The notes under the pieces are model-generated. The model was not told the DNA's origin, made no database searches, and was given only the letters and a program-made list of their open reading frames with translations. The position numbers and the translations under genes are program-made. This document shows, in pieces, positions 30,010 to 31,655 of a stretch of DNA of 31,655 nt (the first letter of the stretch is position 1; the number at the start of each line of letters is the position of its first letter). The stretch is taken from positions 1 to 31,655 of the forward strand of contig NZ_CAJUBO010000026.1 of NCBI RefSeq assembly GCF_910584445.1. Direction: 5' to 3'. Origin of the DNA: an uncultured Desulfovibrio sp. GTDB lineage: Bacteria; Desulfobacterota; Desulfovibrionia; Desulfovibrionales; Desulfovibrionaceae.

Positions 30010-31482
30010 ATGCCCGATCGCGTCACCGAGCTTCTCGGTCCCATGTGCAAGCACATTCTGGACGCCATGCCTTCCGGCGTCTTCATTTCCGATGTTTCCG
30101 GCCGCACGCTCTATGTCAACCGCACCTATGAGCAACTGACCGGACTCCGGCAGGAAGAGCTGCGCGGCAAAAATGTGCGGAGCCTGGTGGGCGAGGGCAT
30201 CTTCGACAATATCCTCAACCCCGAGATCGTGCGTACCTGCCGGCCCGCCACGCATGTGCAGCAGTTGAAGAACGGCACGCGGCTCGTGCTTTCCGGCTTT
30301 CCGGTCTTCGACGAGGACGGCATCATCCGCCTGGTGGCGACCTTCGCCCGCGACATCACCCTTCTGACCGACCTTCAGGATCAGGTGGCGGCCCAGCGCA
30401 ACCTCATCGACCAGATCAGCGGGCAACTCACCCATGTGGCCCGGGAAAGCCCCCACCAGCTGCCCATCTATGCCAGCGCCGCCATGGGGGAGGTCGTCTC
30501 CCTGCTGCGCCGTTTCGCCGCCACGGACGCCACGGTGCTCATCCTGGGCGAGACCGGCGTGGGCAAGGATGTTTTCGGCCGCTACCTGCACGGCATTTCC
30601 GCCCGCAAGGACAAGGTCATGCTCAAGGTGGACTGCGGCGGCATCTCCGAAACGCTCACCGAATCCGAACTTTTCGGCTACCTGCCCGGCGCCTTTACCG
30701 GGGCCTCCGCCAAGGGCCGGGCCGGGTACTTCGAGATCGCCGACGGCGGCACCATCTTCCTCGATGAGATCGGCGAACTGCCGCTGCCCATCCAGACGCG
30801 CCTTCTGCGCGTGCTCCAGGACAACGAGATCGTGCGCGTAGGCTCCTCGGCGCCGCGCAGGGTGAACGTGCGCGTCATCGCGGCCACCAACCGCGATCTT
30901 GCGCGCTGCGTGGAGGAGGGCACCTTCCGGCGCGACCTTTTCTACCGCCTCAATGTGGCGACCCTGCGTATCCCCCCCCTGCGCGAACGCCCGGAGGACG
31001 TGCGCCCCCTGGCCGAGCATTTCCTGCGCCAATATACGGCCAAGTACCGGAAGACCCTGGCCTTCATGAACATCACCCTCGACCTTCTGGCGGACTATGC
31101 GTGGCCCGGGAACGTGCGGGAACTCCAGAATCTCGTCCACAGTCTCGTCATCACGCGCAACGGTCCCCTCATCGGGCCTGGCGACCTGCCGGAGGAGATC
31201 TCCGGCCGCGAAAAAACCGACGTCGCCCTGACCGTGCCCGGCGAAGGCAGGCCCCTGAAAGACATCGTGGCCGACATGGAACGGGAATTTCTCCGCAAGG
31301 CCATTGAGGTGCATGGCTCCGTGCAGAAGGTGGCCGCGCTTTTCCAGGTCAACCGCAGCACCATCTTCCGCAAGCTCCAGGAAGGCAGGGACAGGAAGGC
31401 CGGAGCGGGAGGCGATGGCGGCGCGGAGCCTGCCCCCGCTTCCGGGCCGCAACCCGGGCCGCAATCCGGGCAGCAACGCTGA
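30010..31482 (+). CDS. Sigma-54-dependent transcriptional activator (PAS-AAA+-Fis)
   Basis: This 490-residue enhancer-binding protein has an N-terminal PAS sensor domain (about 10-115; ILDAMPSGVFISDVSGRTLYVNRTYEQLTG), a short coiled linker, an AAA+ domain (about 155-395), and a C-terminal Fis-type helix-turn-helix (about 425-465; VQKVAALFQVNRSTIFRKL). The AAA+ part has Walker A GETGVGKD (180-187), the sigma-54 contact loop GAFTGA (227-232) and Walker B TIFLDEIG (about 248-255). There is no response-regulator receiver domain, so it probably senses a small molecule through PAS. The two sigma-54 promoters between dctP and islA are its obvious targets. The final 25 residues are Gly/Pro/Gln-rich. 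Confidence 0.93.
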   Translation: MPDRVTELLGPMCKHILDAMPSGVFISDVSGRTLYVNRTYEQLTGLRQEELRGKNVRSLVGEGIFDNILNPEIVRTCRPATHVQQLKNGTRLVLSGFPVFDEDGIIRLVATFARDITLLTDLQDQVAAQRNLIDQISGQLTHVARESPHQLPIYASAAMGEVVSLLRRFAATDATVLILGETGVGKDVFGRYLHGISARKDKVMLKVDCGGISETLTESELFGYLPGAFTGASAKGRAGYFEIADGGTIFLDEIGELPLPIQTRLLRVLQDNEIVRVGSSAPRRVNVRVIAATNRDLARCVEEGTFRRDLFYRLNVATLRIPPLRERPEDVRPLAEHFLRQYTAKYRKTLAFMNITLDLLADYAWPGNVRELQNLVHSLVITRNGPLIGPGDLPEEISGREKTDVALTVPGEGRPLKDIVADMEREFLRKAIEVHGSVQKVAALFQVNRSTIFRKLQEGRDRKAGAGGDGGAEPAPASGPQPGPQSGQQR

Positions 31483-31510
31483 GACGGGGACGCATGCGTC
31501 CCCGCGCGCC

Positions 31511-31552
31511 AAAGGCCCCGTTCCCGGCGGAGATGCCGGGAACGGGGCCTTT
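31511..31552 (+). terminator. Strong terminator hairpin after the sigma-54 activator gene
   Basis: A perfect 18-bp stem (31511-31528 with 31535-31552) with a 6-nt loop begins with AAA and ends in TTT, followed by CGATTTT. It lies 28 nt after the stop codon and could work in both directions. Confidence 0.85.
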
Positions 31553-31567
31553 CGATTTTCGGGCGAC

Positions 31568-31591
31568 CAGCGGAAAACCTCTTTTCCGCTG
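31568..31591. other. Second perfect hairpin near the right edge
   Basis: A 10-bp perfect stem (31568-31577 with 31582-31591) encloses a CCTC loop. No T-run follows on either strand, so it is not an obvious terminator. It lies between the regulator terminator and the 40-bp palindrome. Confidence 0.6.
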
Positions 31592-31613
31592 CAAAACCGC
31601 TCTAGTGTCTAAT

Positions 31614-31653
31614 TGCAAAAATTCTGCGCAGAATTCTGCGCAGAATTTTTGCA
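31614..31653. promoter_or_regulatory. Perfect 40-bp palindrome, likely operator
   Basis: All 20 base pairs of this palindrome are exact, centred on GAATTC (31631-31636). It contains two copies of the 12-bp palindrome TTCTGCGCAGAA (31622-31633 and 31634-31645), flanked by AAAA/TTTT runs. Two adjacent symmetric half-sites suggest cooperative binding of two repressor dimers upstream of a gene beyond the window, for example a toxin-antitoxin or XRE-type autoregulated operon. The protein is not known. Confidence 0.55.
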
Positions 31654-31655
31654 GG

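Overview
The window is a GC-rich (about 65-70 %) bacterial chromosome segment with densely packed, often stop-start-overlapping genes. Its content points to a sulfate- or sulfite-reducing deltaproteobacterium of the Desulfovibrionaceae: a glycyl-radical isethionate sulfite-lyase with its activase, a TRAP transporter with fused small and large membrane subunits, a sigma-54 activator, a PHP-UvrD fusion, and the rpsF-rpsR-rplI-dnaB cluster. This placement is inferred from gene content, not from a marker tree. No tRNA, rRNA, CRISPR array, transposase or phage gene was seen.

Layout. 1-222 is a gene-free block rich in short hairpins. 223-2253 (-) holds aspartate-semialdehyde dehydrogenase followed by a class IV aminotransferase. 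2556-9818 (+) is a four-gene run joined by ATGA/GTGA overlaps: a UDP-glucuronate 4-epimerase-like enzyme, a U32 protein, a TrmN6-like methyltransferase, and a PHP + UvrD-helicase fusion. 10050-14478 (+) holds a Zn/Cd/Pb-exporting P-type ATPase behind a MerR-type operator, then cobT and an OppF-type ABC ATPase. 14501-18967 (-) holds a MoaD/ThiS-like protein, a Gate-domain membrane protein, rnhA, dnaB, rplI, rpsR and rpsF. Diverging from rpsF, 19134-21158 (+) holds rlmE, yebC and ruvC.

The most distinctive part is 21223-31482, an organosulfonate (isethionate) respiration locus. On the minus strand are a periplasmic TRAP binding protein, a fused DctQM permease, an amidohydrolase-fold protein that has lost canonical metal ligands, and a TauE/SafE permease. 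On the plus strand are IslA (C-S lyase; Cys468, Glu470, Arg189, Gln193 and a C-terminal glycyl-radical site are visible), its radical-SAM activase IslB, and a PAS-AAA-Fis sigma-54 activator. The 535-bp divergent region carries two good -24/-12 promoters facing opposite ways, so uptake and cleavage can be switched on together by the activator. The inferred flow is isethionate uptake by TRAP, cleavage by IslA to acetaldehyde and sulfite, sulfite used as respiratory electron acceptor, and possibly excess sulfite leaving through TauE. The acetaldehyde-processing enzymes and dissimilatory sulfite reductase are not in this window.

The right edge has a strong terminator for the regulator, a second hairpin, and a perfect 40-bp palindrome that looks like an operator for a gene just beyond the window.
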